In this document: positions 50,572 to 59,199 of the stretch, one piece after another
How the letters are laid out: each line of letters begins with the position of its first letter
How positions within the stretch are numbered: position 1 is the first letter of the stretch
Assembly: GCF_900103265.1 (NCBI RefSeq)
Contig: NZ_FMWX01000001.1
Coordinates: forward strand, 1,121,753 to 1,185,752
DNA length: 64,000 nt
Direction of reading: 5' to 3'
Origin: Sphingomonas sp. NFR15
GTDB taxonomy: Bacteria > Pseudomonadota > Alphaproteobacteria > Sphingomonadales > Sphingomonadaceae
Program-made: the position numbers and the translations under genes
The notes under the pieces: model-generated
Told to the model about the DNA's origin: nothing
The model's input: only the letters and a program-made list of their open reading frames with translations
The model's database searches: none

Positions 50572-52905
50572 TCAGAACTTGCCGCTGAGCTGGACGCCGA
50601 CGATGCGTGGATCGTTGAACACCGCCGCATTGTAATTGTCGAGCACACCCTTGAGGTTCTTCTCGTTGGTCACGTTGCGCGTGAACACGGCGATCTCATA
50701 CGCGCCTTCGGGGGCGGTGTAGCCGGCCTTCAGGCCCGCCTCGAACGTGCCGTCCGAGGTGTATTCGATCGTCTTGTACGGCACCAGGCTGGTGTAGCCC
50801 TGGAGCGTCACGTCGCCGCCGACGAACAGCTTGCCGCCGTTGCCGAGCGGGAAGTCGTAGCGCGCGTTGCCGTCGAGCTGATATTTCGGCGCGTTGGGCA
50901 GCGGGTTGCCATCGATCTGCGCGAGCGTCGCGGTCGTCACGCCCGCCGCGTTGCGGACCGGGATCGTCGGGTTGAGCACCGTGCAGGTCACCGCGCCGTT
51001 GAGGAAGCACACCGGCGTATAGACGCGCTTGTCGTTGATTTCGGTGTGGAGCACGCTCGCGCCGATGCCAGCCGTGAAGTTCGGCACCGGCCGCCAGGTC
51101 AGCTCCGCCTCGCCGCCCCACGCCTGCGCCTGATCGGCGTTGAACAGCAGGCCGTTGTTGTTGGCGTCGTTGCCGTTCAACTGGATGTTCTTGACCTTGT
51201 AGTAGAAGCCGGTCGCGTTGAAGCGCAGCGTGTTGCCGAGCAGGTTCGACTTGAAGCCGCCCTCATACGAGGTGATCGTCTCCGAACCCGCCGTAACGAA
51301 CGCCGAGCTGAACACCGCGTTGCGGCCCTGGATCGTCGGCCCGCGGAAGCTGTGCGCGACCCGCGCGAACAGGCTCACGTCGTCGGTGGCCTGATAACGC
51401 AGTGCCACGTCCCAGCTCGGCTGCGTGTCCGACAGGCGGACGAACGTCGGCGCGGTGGCGGGGAAGGTCGAGACGCCCGCCGCGTTGCGCGGGCCGATCA
51501 CCAGACGCGTCGATTTGGTGTCGTTGGTGACGCGCACGCCGCCCGTGATGGTCAGCTTGGGGACGATCTCATAGCTCGCCTGGCCGAAGCCCGCGTACGA
51601 CGTGTTGGTGTTGCGCAGCAGGACATAGTTGTTCGGGTTGCGCGCCGCCTGGCCCGGCAGCAGGAAGAAGCCGCGCTGGTCGAACTCGGTGTTGTCGCGC
51701 GAATAGAAATAGATGCCGCCGATCTGCCATTTGAAGCGACCGTTGCCGTTATTGGCGAGGCGCAGCTCCTGGGTGAGCTGGTCGAGATCACGCACCCGGC
51801 CCTGGCTTTCGCCGAAATAGAGGTTGCCCGGGAAGTTGGTCGCGACGCCGCCGTCGGTGTCGCCGCGGCTGTAGCCCGAGGTCGTCTCATAGGCGCTGAT
51901 CGAGGTCAGCGTGACGCCGCCGAAATCATTCTTCATGTTCCACGACCCGCCGTAGGTCTTGTACGCCTGCGGGTTGCCCGCGCCCTCGTCGAGCCCGACG
52001 AACGCGCGCGGCGCGTTGCTCACGTCGTTGGTGCCCTTGAGGATGGCGCCGCGATGGAAGATCGTCGAGGTGCCGCTGTAATCGCGCGCATGCGCCGAGA
52101 GCAGGCCGGTGAAGCCGGTGTCGGGCGGGGTCAGCTCGAGCTGGACGCGGATGTCCTTCTCGTCGAAGCCGCCGAGCGTGTCCTTGCCGCCGGTGGTGCC
52201 GTCCGCGCTGTTGGTGCCGGTGTAGGTGTTGGTGATCCAGTTGTCGCGGTGCTGATACAGGCCCGACACGCGGAAGGTCAGCACGTCCTTGACGATCGGC
52301 CCGCCGACGCCCGCGTCGAGCGTGACGGTGTTGTAGGTGCCGTAGGACGCGGTGGCGCGGCCGGTGAACTCGTTGGTCGGCTTGTTGGTGTCGAATTTGA
52401 TGATGCCGGCGGTCGAGTTGCGGCCGAACAGCGTGCCCTGCGGCCCGCGCAGCACCTCGATCTGGTTGACGTCATAGACCGGGTTCGACTTGAGCACGAC
52501 GTGCTCGAGCACGACGTCGTCCTGGATGATCTCGACCGGCTGCGACGCGCCGAGATAGAAATCGATATTGCCGAGGCCGCGGATGTAGAAGCGCGGGAAG
52601 ATCTTGCCCGTGGTCGTCTCGGCGTAGAGGCCGGGGACGCGGTTGGCGAGTTCGAGCAGCGTATCGCTGCCGCCGGCGGTATAGTCGCGCAGGTCGCTGC
52701 CCTGGAGCACGCCGACCGAGATCGGCACCTTCTGGAGATTCTCCGAACGCCGCTCCGCCGTCACGACGATGTCGCCGAGCGTGCCGTCGCTCGCCGCGGC
52801 GGTCGTGGCCGTCGGCGCGTCCTGGGCCGAGGCGGCCGGCGCGAACGACAGCGCGGCGGTGGCGCAGCCGACGAAGAGAAGCGAACGAATGGTGAAGTTG
52901 GACAC
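50572..52905 (-). CDS. TonB-dependent outer-membrane receptor
   Basis: About 777 residues. The first ~32 are a signal peptide (FTIRSLLFVGCATAALSFAPAASA), followed by a TonB-box-like DIVVTAERR. The plug contains NRVPGLYAETTTGKIFPRFYIRG and DVNQIEVLRGPQGTLFGRNSTAG. The barrel ends GVQLSGKF with the terminal aromatic Phe. The start is set at the GTG at 52905: it has GGGGG 9 bases upstream and the signal peptide follows at once, while longer frames have no signal. The substrate is likely a plant-derived or xenobiotic molecule or siderophore; it cannot be specified. Confidence 0.92.
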   Translation of the reverse strand: MSNFTIRSLLFVGCATAALSFAPAASAQDAPTATTAAASDGTLGDIVVTAERRSENLQKVPISVGVLQGSDLRDYTAGGSDTLLELANRVPGLYAETTTGKIFPRFYIRGLGNIDFYLGASQPVEIIQDDVVLEHVVLKSNPVYDVNQIEVLRGPQGTLFGRNSTAGIIKFDTNKPTNEFTGRATASYGTYNTVTLDAGVGGPIVKDVLTFRVSGLYQHRDNWITNTYTGTNSADGTTGGKDTLGGFDEKDIRVQLELTPPDTGFTGLLSAHARDYSGTSTIFHRGAILKGTNDVSNAPRAFVGLDEGAGNPQAYKTYGGSWNMKNDFGGVTLTSISAYETTSGYSRGDTDGGVATNFPGNLYFGESQGRVRDLDQLTQELRLANNGNGRFKWQIGGIYFYSRDNTEFDQRGFFLLPGQAARNPNNYVLLRNTNTSYAGFGQASYEIVPKLTITGGVRVTNDTKSTRLVIGPRNAAGVSTFPATAPTFVRLSDTQPSWDVALRYQATDDVSLFARVAHSFRGPTIQGRNAVFSSAFVTAGSETITSYEGGFKSNLLGNTLRFNATGFYYKVKNIQLNGNDANNNGLLFNADQAQAWGGEAELTWRPVPNFTAGIGASVLHTEINDKRVYTPVCFLNGAVTCTVLNPTIPVRNAAGVTTATLAQIDGNPLPNAPKYQLDGNARYDFPLGNGGKLFVGGDVTLQGYTSLVPYKTIEYTSDGTFEAGLKAGYTAPEGAYEIAVFTRNVTNEKNLKGVLDNYNAAVFNDPRIVGVQLSGKF

Positions 52906-53307
52906 GGGAACCCCCAAGGTAAAAGGATCGACACGATCGAATCTGTTTGCCCGCACGCACGCCACCGCCCGCCGGCTCGTCAAGAACAGGCGTTCGGTGG
53001 TGTTTGCGGCTGACCCTTGCCGCGCGGCTAGGATCGGATTGTGTAGTTTTGATGACAGAGATTTTGCTTTCACGGTGACCGGCTGTTCAGCCAGCCATGC
53101 CCCGCAAACACTTGCTCTCCTCGCGGTCTTTTCATCAACGCGGCGCGCCCTTGGCGCAAAATTCGGCCATGCGCCAGCCCCACTCCGGGCCGGACCGTGC
53201 GATTACGAAGCAGTGTGATATTCATCACACACCGAACGGGGGCGCCTGTTAACCCGCCGCGATTTGGTGCAGGGAGCGGCGATGCAGTGCCCCCCAGCCC
53301 GCGCGCG
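52906..53307. other. Divergent intergenic region of 402 bp between the TonB receptor and recJ
   Basis: No coding frame is supported. The left part, near 53030-53090, has A+T-rich segments suited to the receptor promoter. The right part carries a CRP-type palindrome at 53213-53230. Lying between two divergent genes, it could control either. Confidence 0.6.
53213..53230. promoter_or_regulatory. CRP-type binding site, GTGTGA-N6-TCACAC
   Basis: A perfect inverted repeat: TGTGA at 53214-53218, six bases, TCACA at 53225-53229, with one further matching pair outside. This equals the E. coli CRP consensus and fits alphaproteobacterial Crp/Fnr-family sites. It lies 78 bp before the recJ start and 308 bp before the TonB receptor start. 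Confidence 0.65.
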
Positions 53308-55074
53308 ATGACCCCCACCGTCCTCAACATCACCCGCTCGATCCTCGGCCAGCCGTGGCGCTGGCGCATGCTGGCGGCGGACGCACGCGACCCCGGTTTC
53401 GCGCCCGACGATCTCGTCACGCATCTGTTGCTTGCACGCGGGTGCCCGCGCGAGGCGCTCGACGCGCACCGGAGCCCGAGCATCCGCGCCTTCATGCCCG
53501 ATCCGTCGATCTTCCAGGACATGGACCGCGCCGCCGCGCGGCTGGCCGATGCGGTGCAGGCGGGCGAACAGATCGCGATCTTCGGTGATTACGACGTCGA
53601 TGGCGCCACCTCGGCGGCGCTCATGATCCTGCTGCTGCGCGAACTCGGGCTGGAGGCGCGCGCCTATATCCCCGATCGCCTGATGGAAGGCTATGGCCCG
53701 TCGGGCGAGGCGCTGGTGCGGCTGGCACGGGAAGGCGCACGGCTGATCGTCACGGTCGATTGCGGCGCTCAGGCGTTCGAGGCGCTCGAAATGGCGCGCG
53801 AAGCCGGAGTCGATGTGATCGTGGTCGATCACCATAAATGCGCGACCGCGCTGCCCCACGCGCATGCGCTGGTGAACCCCAACCGGCTCGACGAGACCGA
53901 GGGCGCGGCGCACGGGCATCTCGCCGCGGTCGGCGTGGCGTTCCTGCTCGGCGCCGCGCTAGTGCGGACGCTGCGCGGACGCGGATTTTTCGCTGCCCGC
54001 GCGGAGCCACGGCTGCTCGACCTGCTCGATCTGGTCGCGCTCGGCACCGTCGCCGATGTCGCGCAGTTGAAGGGTCTCAACCGCGCGTTCGTCGCGCAGG
54101 GCCTCAAGGTGATGGGGCAGCGCCGCAACGTCGGCCTCAGCGCGCTGGCCGATGCCGCGCGGATGAAGCGCGCGGCGGTGTGTTCCGACCTCGGCTTCGC
54201 GTTGGGCCCGCGCATCAACGCCGGCGGGCGGGTCGGCAAGTCCGATCTCGGGGTGCGCTTGCTGACGACGCGCGACCCCGCCGAGGCCGAGGCGATCGCC
54301 GCCGAGCTCGATCGCCTGAACGAGGAACGCCGCGCGATCGAGGCGCAAGTGCAGGAGGCCGCCGAGGCGATCGCGCTCAACAAGGGCAACCGCGCGGTAA
54401 TGGTGGTGGCCGGGCCCGGCTGGCACCCCGGCGTGATCGGCATCGTCGCCGGGCGCCTGAAAGAGAAATACGGCCGCCCCGCGATCGTCATCGCCTTGGA
54501 TGAGGCGGGCGTCGGCAAGGGCTCGGGCCGCTCGATCGCCGGAGTCGATCTCGGCGCAGGCGTGCTGGCGGCGAAGGACAGCGGCCTGCTGATCGCGGGC
54601 GGCGGGCATGCGATGGCGGCAGGGCTGACGATCGCCGAGGACCGGCTGGACGCGTTCACGGACTTCCTCGAGGAACGACTCGAAGCGGCGGTGACCCGCG
54701 CGATCGGCGACCGTGCACTGCTGGTCGATGCGTTGCTCGCGCCCGGCGGGGTCAATCCGGCGCTGGTCGAGTCGATGGAGGCCGGCGGCCCCTATGGCAT
54801 GGGCTGGCCCGCGCCGCGCATCGCCGCCGGGCCGGTGCGGATCCTCAAGGCCGACATCGTCGGCAACGGCCACGTCCGCGCGATCGCCAGCGGCGATGAC
54901 GGCCGGCCGCTCAAGACCGTCGCCTTTCGCGCCGCCGATACGCTGCTCGGGCAGGCGCTGCTCGGCGCACCGCCGCACCGCAGGCTGTGGGTCGCCGGCC
55001 GCGCCAAGATCGACGACTGGGGCGCCAAGCCCGCTGCCGAACTTCACCTCGACGATGCCGCCTGGGCCGATTAG
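53308..55074 (+). CDS. recJ: Single-stranded-DNA-specific exonuclease RecJ
   Basis: A 588-residue 5'-3' exonuclease of recombination and mismatch repair. The DHH phosphoesterase motifs are all present: GDYDVDGATSAAL, TVDCGAQ, VVDHHKC, then RINAGGRVGKSDLG. The DHHA1 part follows with GWHPGVIGIVAGRLKEKY and GGGHAMAAG. The ATG at 53308 begins the conserved start (MTPTVLNITRSILGQPWRWR); earlier frame extension crosses the CRP-type site and is not coding-like. A tRNA-Glu gene follows 60 bp downstream. Confidence 0.95.
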   Translation: MTPTVLNITRSILGQPWRWRMLAADARDPGFAPDDLVTHLLLARGCPREALDAHRSPSIRAFMPDPSIFQDMDRAAARLADAVQAGEQIAIFGDYDVDGATSAALMILLLRELGLEARAYIPDRLMEGYGPSGEALVRLAREGARLIVTVDCGAQAFEALEMAREAGVDVIVVDHHKCATALPHAHALVNPNRLDETEGAAHGHLAAVGVAFLLGAALVRTLRGRGFFAARAEPRLLDLLDLVALGTVADVAQLKGLNRAFVAQGLKVMGQRRNVGLSALADAARMKRAAVCSDLGFALGPRINAGGRVGKSDLGVRLLTTRDPAEAEAIAAELDRLNEERRAIEAQVQEAAEAIALNKGNRAVMVVAGPGWHPGVIGIVAGRLKEKYGRPAIVIALDEAGVGKGSGRSIAGVDLGAGVLAAKDSGLLIAGGGHAMAAGLTIAEDRLDAFTDFLEERLEAAVTRAIGDRALLVDALLAPGGVNPALVESMEAGGPYGMGWPAPRIAAGPVRILKADIVGNGHVRAIASGDDGRPLKTVAFRAADTLLGQALLGAPPHRRLWVAGRAKIDDWGAKPAAELHLDDAAWAD

Positions 55075-55134
55075 ACGCTTGACCTCGAGCGCATGTTTCC
55101 CTAGCAGCGCCCAACGCCCGCCCGGCAACGGCAT

Positions 55135-55209
55135 GGCCCCTTCGTCTAAGGGTTAGGACGCGGCCCTTTCACGGCTGAAATACGGGTTCGAATCCCGTAG
55201 GGGTCACCA
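55135..55209 (+). tRNA. tRNA-Glu (anticodon UUC)
   Basis: 75 nt including an encoded CCA. The acceptor stem is GGCCCCT/AGGGGTC (one G-U pair). The D arm contains AAGGGTTAGGAC, the anticodon stem is CGGCC/GGCTG with loop CTTTCAC (UUC), and the T arm is ACGGG-TTCGAAT-CCCGT. All arms pair. Confidence 0.97.
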
Positions 55210-55210
55210 T

Positions 55211-55227
55211 TCGTTGTTTTTCAACGA
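55211..55227 (+). terminator. Short T-loop hairpin after tRNA-Glu
   Basis: TCGTTG, TTTTT, CAACGA begins 1 base after the tRNA CCA. The stem is only 6 bp and the T-run is inside the loop, so it may aid 3' processing or stopping of the tRNA transcript. Low certainty. Confidence 0.4.
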
Positions 55228-55478
55228 CTTATAAATTCGAAGCGGCGGCAAATCTCCAAGCTCAAGTGGTTCGGGCGCAGGCATGCTCCGCCGCGCCACG
55301 TTCCGGCAGCCGGGACAAAGGGACGGCAGTTGCCACACGCACCCAAGCGCGCGGCTGGATCTTTTTCGATTGATCCAAGTTTAGATCATCGCGCTTTGTG
55401 ACGAATCTTCAAAGACAACGATTTCGCGCGCCGGCGGGCGTAGTTTAGGATCGGTGTTTTCTGACGAATGGCGGGCAA

Positions 55479-56972
55479 ATGTCGGGCAACACCATCATAT
55501 CCACGGGCAATGCCGGTCTGGACACGATCCTGAAGGGTGGATTGCCCGCGAGCCGGCTGTATCTGCTGGAAGGCGCGCCCGGCGCGGGCAAGACGACACT
55601 GGCGCTTCAATTCCTGCGCGAAGGCGTCGCTCAGGGCGAACCCGTCCTGTACATCACCCTATCCGAGACCAAGGAGGAACTCGCCGTCGTGGCGGCGTCG
55701 CACGGCTGGGGGATCGACGATTTCGCGATCTTCGAGTTCGATTCGGCCGCGGAGATCCTCGGCGACGCGCGCGATCAGTCGATCCTGCATCCGTGGGAAA
55801 TGGAGCTGAGCGAGACCATCAAGCTCATCCAGGACGCGGTCGACCGCGTCAAGCCGACGCGCGTCGTGTTCGATAGCCTTTCGGAAATGCGGCTGCTCGC
55901 GCAGGATCCGCTCAGATATCGTCGGCAGGTGCTCGCGCTCAAGCAGTTCTTCGCCGGGCGCAGCGGCACAGTGCTGCTGGTCGACGACATGACCGGATCG
56001 GAGACCGGCCGCGATTCTCAACTGCACAGCCTCTGCCACGGCGTCATCACGCTGGAGCGGTTGACGCTCGATTTCGGCGCGGCGCGGCGGCGGTTGCAGG
56101 TGCAGAAGCTGCGCGGCGTCGATTTCATCGCCGGCTATCATGATTTCATGATCCGCAAGGGTGGGCTAGATGTTTTCCCGCGGATGATCGCGGCCGATCA
56201 CCACCGCGACTATGCGGACGAGCCGGTGGCGAGCGGGGTGGCGGAGCTCGACGCCTTGCTCGGCGGCGGGCCGATGCGCGGCACCAGCACGCTGGTCACC
56301 GGGCCGGCCGGCACGGGCAAGACGACGATCGCGCTGCAATATGTCCACGCCGCCTGCGATCGCGGCGAATGCGCCACGATCTACGAATTCGACGAGCGGA
56401 TCGGAACGCTGCTGACGCGGGCGACGGCGTTCAGCCTCGATCTGCGAAAACATCTCGACAGCGGTTGCCTGCGCATCGAGCAGATCAACCCGGCGGAAAT
56501 CTCGCCCGGGGAATTCGCGAGCCGGATTCGCGGCGAGGTCGAGGCGCGCGGCGCGCGAATGATCGTGCTCGACAGCCTCAACGGCTATATCGCGGCGATG
56601 CCGCAGGAACAGCAGCTCATCCTGCAAATGCACGAGTTGCTGTCCTACCTCAGTCAGCAGGGCGTCGTGACGTTCCTCATCAACCCGCAGCAAGGCTTGC
56701 TCGGGAATATGACGAGCAATCTCAACGTCTCGTATGTCGCCGACGCGGTGCTGCTGCTGCGCTTCTTCGAGGCGGGTGGGCGGCTCCGCAAGGCGATCTC
56801 GGTCATCAAGAATCGCGGCGGCCAGCATGAGGACGCGATCCGTGAGTTGCGTATCGACCCACGCGGCGTTCGCGTCGGGGAGCCCTTGACCGAGTTCAAG
56901 GGGGTGATGACGGGCACGCCCGAATATCGGGGCGGAGACGATCCGCTGATGGAAGACCGGCTTGAGCCATAG
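55479..56972 (+). CDS. KaiC-like double RecA-fold ATPase
   Basis: A 497-residue protein of two KaiC domains. Domain 1 has Walker A GAPGAGKTT (32-40) and VVFDSL. Domain 2 has GPAGTGKTT (275-283) and IVLDSLNGY. In cyanobacterial KaiC, domain 2 has the phosphorylated Ser-Thr pair in a HIST segment; here the matching segment is NVSYVAD with Ser418-Tyr419. The catalytic Glu-Glu pairs are also altered (SE and EF). No kaiA or kaiB is near. The next gene, a hybrid kinase, overlaps it by 11 bases. A two-component-linked stress or signalling role is likely, not a full clock. Confidence 0.88.
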   Translation: MSGNTIISTGNAGLDTILKGGLPASRLYLLEGAPGAGKTTLALQFLREGVAQGEPVLYITLSETKEELAVVAASHGWGIDDFAIFEFDSAAEILGDARDQSILHPWEMELSETIKLIQDAVDRVKPTRVVFDSLSEMRLLAQDPLRYRRQVLALKQFFAGRSGTVLLVDDMTGSETGRDSQLHSLCHGVITLERLTLDFGAARRRLQVQKLRGVDFIAGYHDFMIRKGGLDVFPRMIAADHHRDYADEPVASGVAELDALLGGGPMRGTSTLVTGPAGTGKTTIALQYVHAACDRGECATIYEFDERIGTLLTRATAFSLDLRKHLDSGCLRIEQINPAEISPGEFASRIRGEVEARGARMIVLDSLNGYIAAMPQEQQLILQMHELLSYLSQQGVVTFLINPQQGLLGNMTSNLNVSYVADAVLLLRFFEAGGRLRKAISVIKNRGGQHEDAIRELRIDPRGVRVGEPLTEFKGVMTGTPEYRGGDDPLMEDRLEP

Positions 56973-59070
56973 GCATGCCCCGCTCGGCCACCGGGTTTTG
57001 ATCAGCGCGCCTTATGGGCGTGACGCCGAGAGCGTGTCCGCGCTGCTGGCGCGAGAGGGGTACGACGTATGCGTTCGCGGGAGCGTGCCGGACCTCGCCG
57101 CCGCGCTCGACGAACAAACCGGCGTCGTCCTCGTCACCGAGGAGGCGTTGCGGGGCGGCCTGGAGCCGCTGCAAGCCGCGCTGGCCGCGCAACCCGCCTG
57201 GTCCGACATACCGTTCATCCTGCTCGCCTCGCGGCGCGATATCGAGGGGCGATCGAGCGAGCGGGCGCGGCTGCGGATCGCCGAGGTGCTGTCGAACACG
57301 ATCGTGCTCGAACGGCCGCTCGGCACCGCCTCGCTGCTGAGCGCGATCCGCTCGGCGATGCGATCGCGCCAGCGGCAATTCGACCTGCGCGACCGGCTGC
57401 GCGATCTGGCGACCAACGAGGAACGGTTGCGGCTGGCGACCGGCGCGGCGGACATCGGCACCTGGGAATATGACCCGGAACGCGACGTGCTGAGCTATGA
57501 CGCGCGCTGCAAGGCGTTGTTCGGGCTGCCGGCGGATGCCGAGGTGACGTATCAGGGGTCGTTCGTCGCCGGGCTGCACGAGGACGATCGCGCGCGGGCG
57601 CTGGCGGCGGTCGAGCGATCACTCGATCCCGATGGCGACGGCCATTACAACATCGAATATCGCACGATCGGCTTGCAGGACGGAGTCACCCGCTGGGTGA
57701 ATGCGCGCGGCCGCACGATCCGCGACGCCACGGGCCGCGTCCGCTTCCTCGGCACCGTCGTGGACATTTCCGCGCGCAAGGCGGCCGAGCGCGCGCTTGC
57801 CGAATCCCAGGAGGCGCTGCGGCGCGAGGGCGAGCAGCTCGACCAGTTGAACCGCACGCTTGAGCAGAAGGTCGCCGAACGTACCGCCGAACTCGAAGCC
57901 GAGATGGCGAACCGCAGCCGGATTGAGGCGGCGCTGCGGCAGAGCCAGAAGATGGAGGCGGTCGGGCAGCTCACCGGCGGCATCGCGCATGATTTCAACA
58001 ATATGCTGACCGGCGTGATCGGCGCGATGGACATCATAAAACGGCGGCTCGCGAGCGGCCGGACCGACGACCTCGAACGGTTCATGGATGCCGCCGCGGC
58101 CTCCGCGCAGCGCGCGGCGGCCTTGACCGCGCGCCTGCTGGCATTCTCGCGGCGGCAATCGCTCGACACCAAGCCGACCGACGTCAACGCGCTCGCGCGC
58201 TCGCTCGACGATCTGCTGCGGCGCTCGATCCGCGAGAACATCTCCCTCGACTTCGCGCTGGCGCCCGGCCTTCCCTTCGCCGTGACCGACGCCAATCAGC
58301 TCGAAAACGCGATCCTCAACCTCGCGATCAACGCGCGTGATGCCATGCCCGACGGCGGGCAGCTTACCATCGAGACCGGCGTGGTCGAATTCGATGCGGC
58401 CTATGCGGCGGCGAAGCCCGATATCGAACCCGGCCGCTATGTCATGATCGGCGTGTCGGATACCGGCGTGGGCATGTCGCCGGAGGTGCTGGAGAAGGTG
58501 TTCGAGCCGTTCTTCTCGACCAAGCCGACCGGCCAGGGCACCGGACTCGGCCTGTCGATGGTCTATGGATTCGCGCGGCAATCGGGCGGGCAGGTGCGTA
58601 TCCACAGCCAGCCGGGACAGGGCACCTCGGTGAAAATCTATCTGCCGGTCGAACAGGCTCCGCTCGCGCAAGGGCCGGACACGCCGCCGCTGGCGATCGA
58701 CGGACACGGCCAGACGGTGCTGCTGGTCGAAGACGACCAATCGGTCCGCCTGCTGGTGGGCGACGTTCTCGAAGAATTGCGCTATCATACCATCGAGGCG
58801 AGCGATGCCGACGGCGCGCTGCCGATCCTGCGATCGAACCAGCATATCGATCTCATGATCTCCGACGTCGGGCTGCCCGGCATGAACGGCCGCCAGCTCG
58901 CCGAAGTTGCGCGCGAGCATCGGCCCGACCTGCCGATCCTGTTCGTGACCGGCTATGCCGAGAATGCCGCGATCCGCGCGGGATTCCTCGGCACCAACAT
59001 GGCGATGATTACCAAGCCGTTCGCGATCGAGGCGCTGAGCGCCAAGATCGCCGAGATGGTAGCATCGTAA
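56962..59070 (+). CDS. Hybrid histidine kinase (pseudo-receiver, PAS, HisKA, ATPase, receiver)
   Basis: A 702-residue soluble kinase. Residues ~10-130 look like a receiver fold without the phospho-Asp (VVLVTEEAL in its place). Then come PAS at ~155-275 with a coiled-coil (ALRREGEQLDQLNRTLEQKV), HisKA with GGIAHDFNN (His343), ATPase with NLAINARDAM, GVGMSPEVLEKVFEPFFSTK and GTGLGLSMVYG, and a C-terminal receiver with Asp635 in ISDVGLPGMNG. It starts with TTG inside the KaiC gene (11-base overlap); no downstream ATG fits better. It is the partner of the KaiC-like protein. Confidence 0.88.
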   Translation: MSHRHAPLGHRVLISAPYGRDAESVSALLAREGYDVCVRGSVPDLAAALDEQTGVVLVTEEALRGGLEPLQAALAAQPAWSDIPFILLASRRDIEGRSSERARLRIAEVLSNTIVLERPLGTASLLSAIRSAMRSRQRQFDLRDRLRDLATNEERLRLATGAADIGTWEYDPERDVLSYDARCKALFGLPADAEVTYQGSFVAGLHEDDRARALAAVERSLDPDGDGHYNIEYRTIGLQDGVTRWVNARGRTIRDATGRVRFLGTVVDISARKAAERALAESQEALRREGEQLDQLNRTLEQKVAERTAELEAEMANRSRIEAALRQSQKMEAVGQLTGGIAHDFNNMLTGVIGAMDIIKRRLASGRTDDLERFMDAAAASAQRAAALTARLLAFSRRQSLDTKPTDVNALARSLDDLLRRSIRENISLDFALAPGLPFAVTDANQLENAILNLAINARDAMPDGGQLTIETGVVEFDAAYAAAKPDIEPGRYVMIGVSDTGVGMSPEVLEKVFEPFFSTKPTGQGTGLGLSMVYGFARQSGGQVRIHSQPGQGTSVKIYLPVEQAPLAQGPDTPPLAIDGHGQTVLLVEDDQSVRLLVGDVLEELRYHTIEASDADGALPILRSNQHIDLMISDVGLPGMNGRQLAEVAREHRPDLPILFVTGYAENAAIRAGFLGTNMAMITKPFAIEALSAKIAEMVAS

Positions 59071-59199
59071 GAGGGCCGCTTCCCGTGCGGAGCGGTGGCG
59101 CGCATGGCGCGACGGAGAGGGCTCTCCGCCAGCGATGTCGCGCGCACAAGCCCACCATCCCGGAGCCCACGCGCCCTTTCCGCCGCGACGCGGGAAGGA

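Noticed and set aside
50455..53013. 852-codon plus-strand frame opposite the TonB receptor
   Set aside because: The minus strand has a signal peptide, plug and barrel motifs; the plus frame has only Val/Arg/Asp-rich noise.
55479..56972. A circadian kaiABC clock locus
   Set aside because: No kaiA or kaiB is present and the phosphosite and Glu pairs differ. The neighbour is a hybrid kinase, so only a KaiC-like ATPase is claimed.
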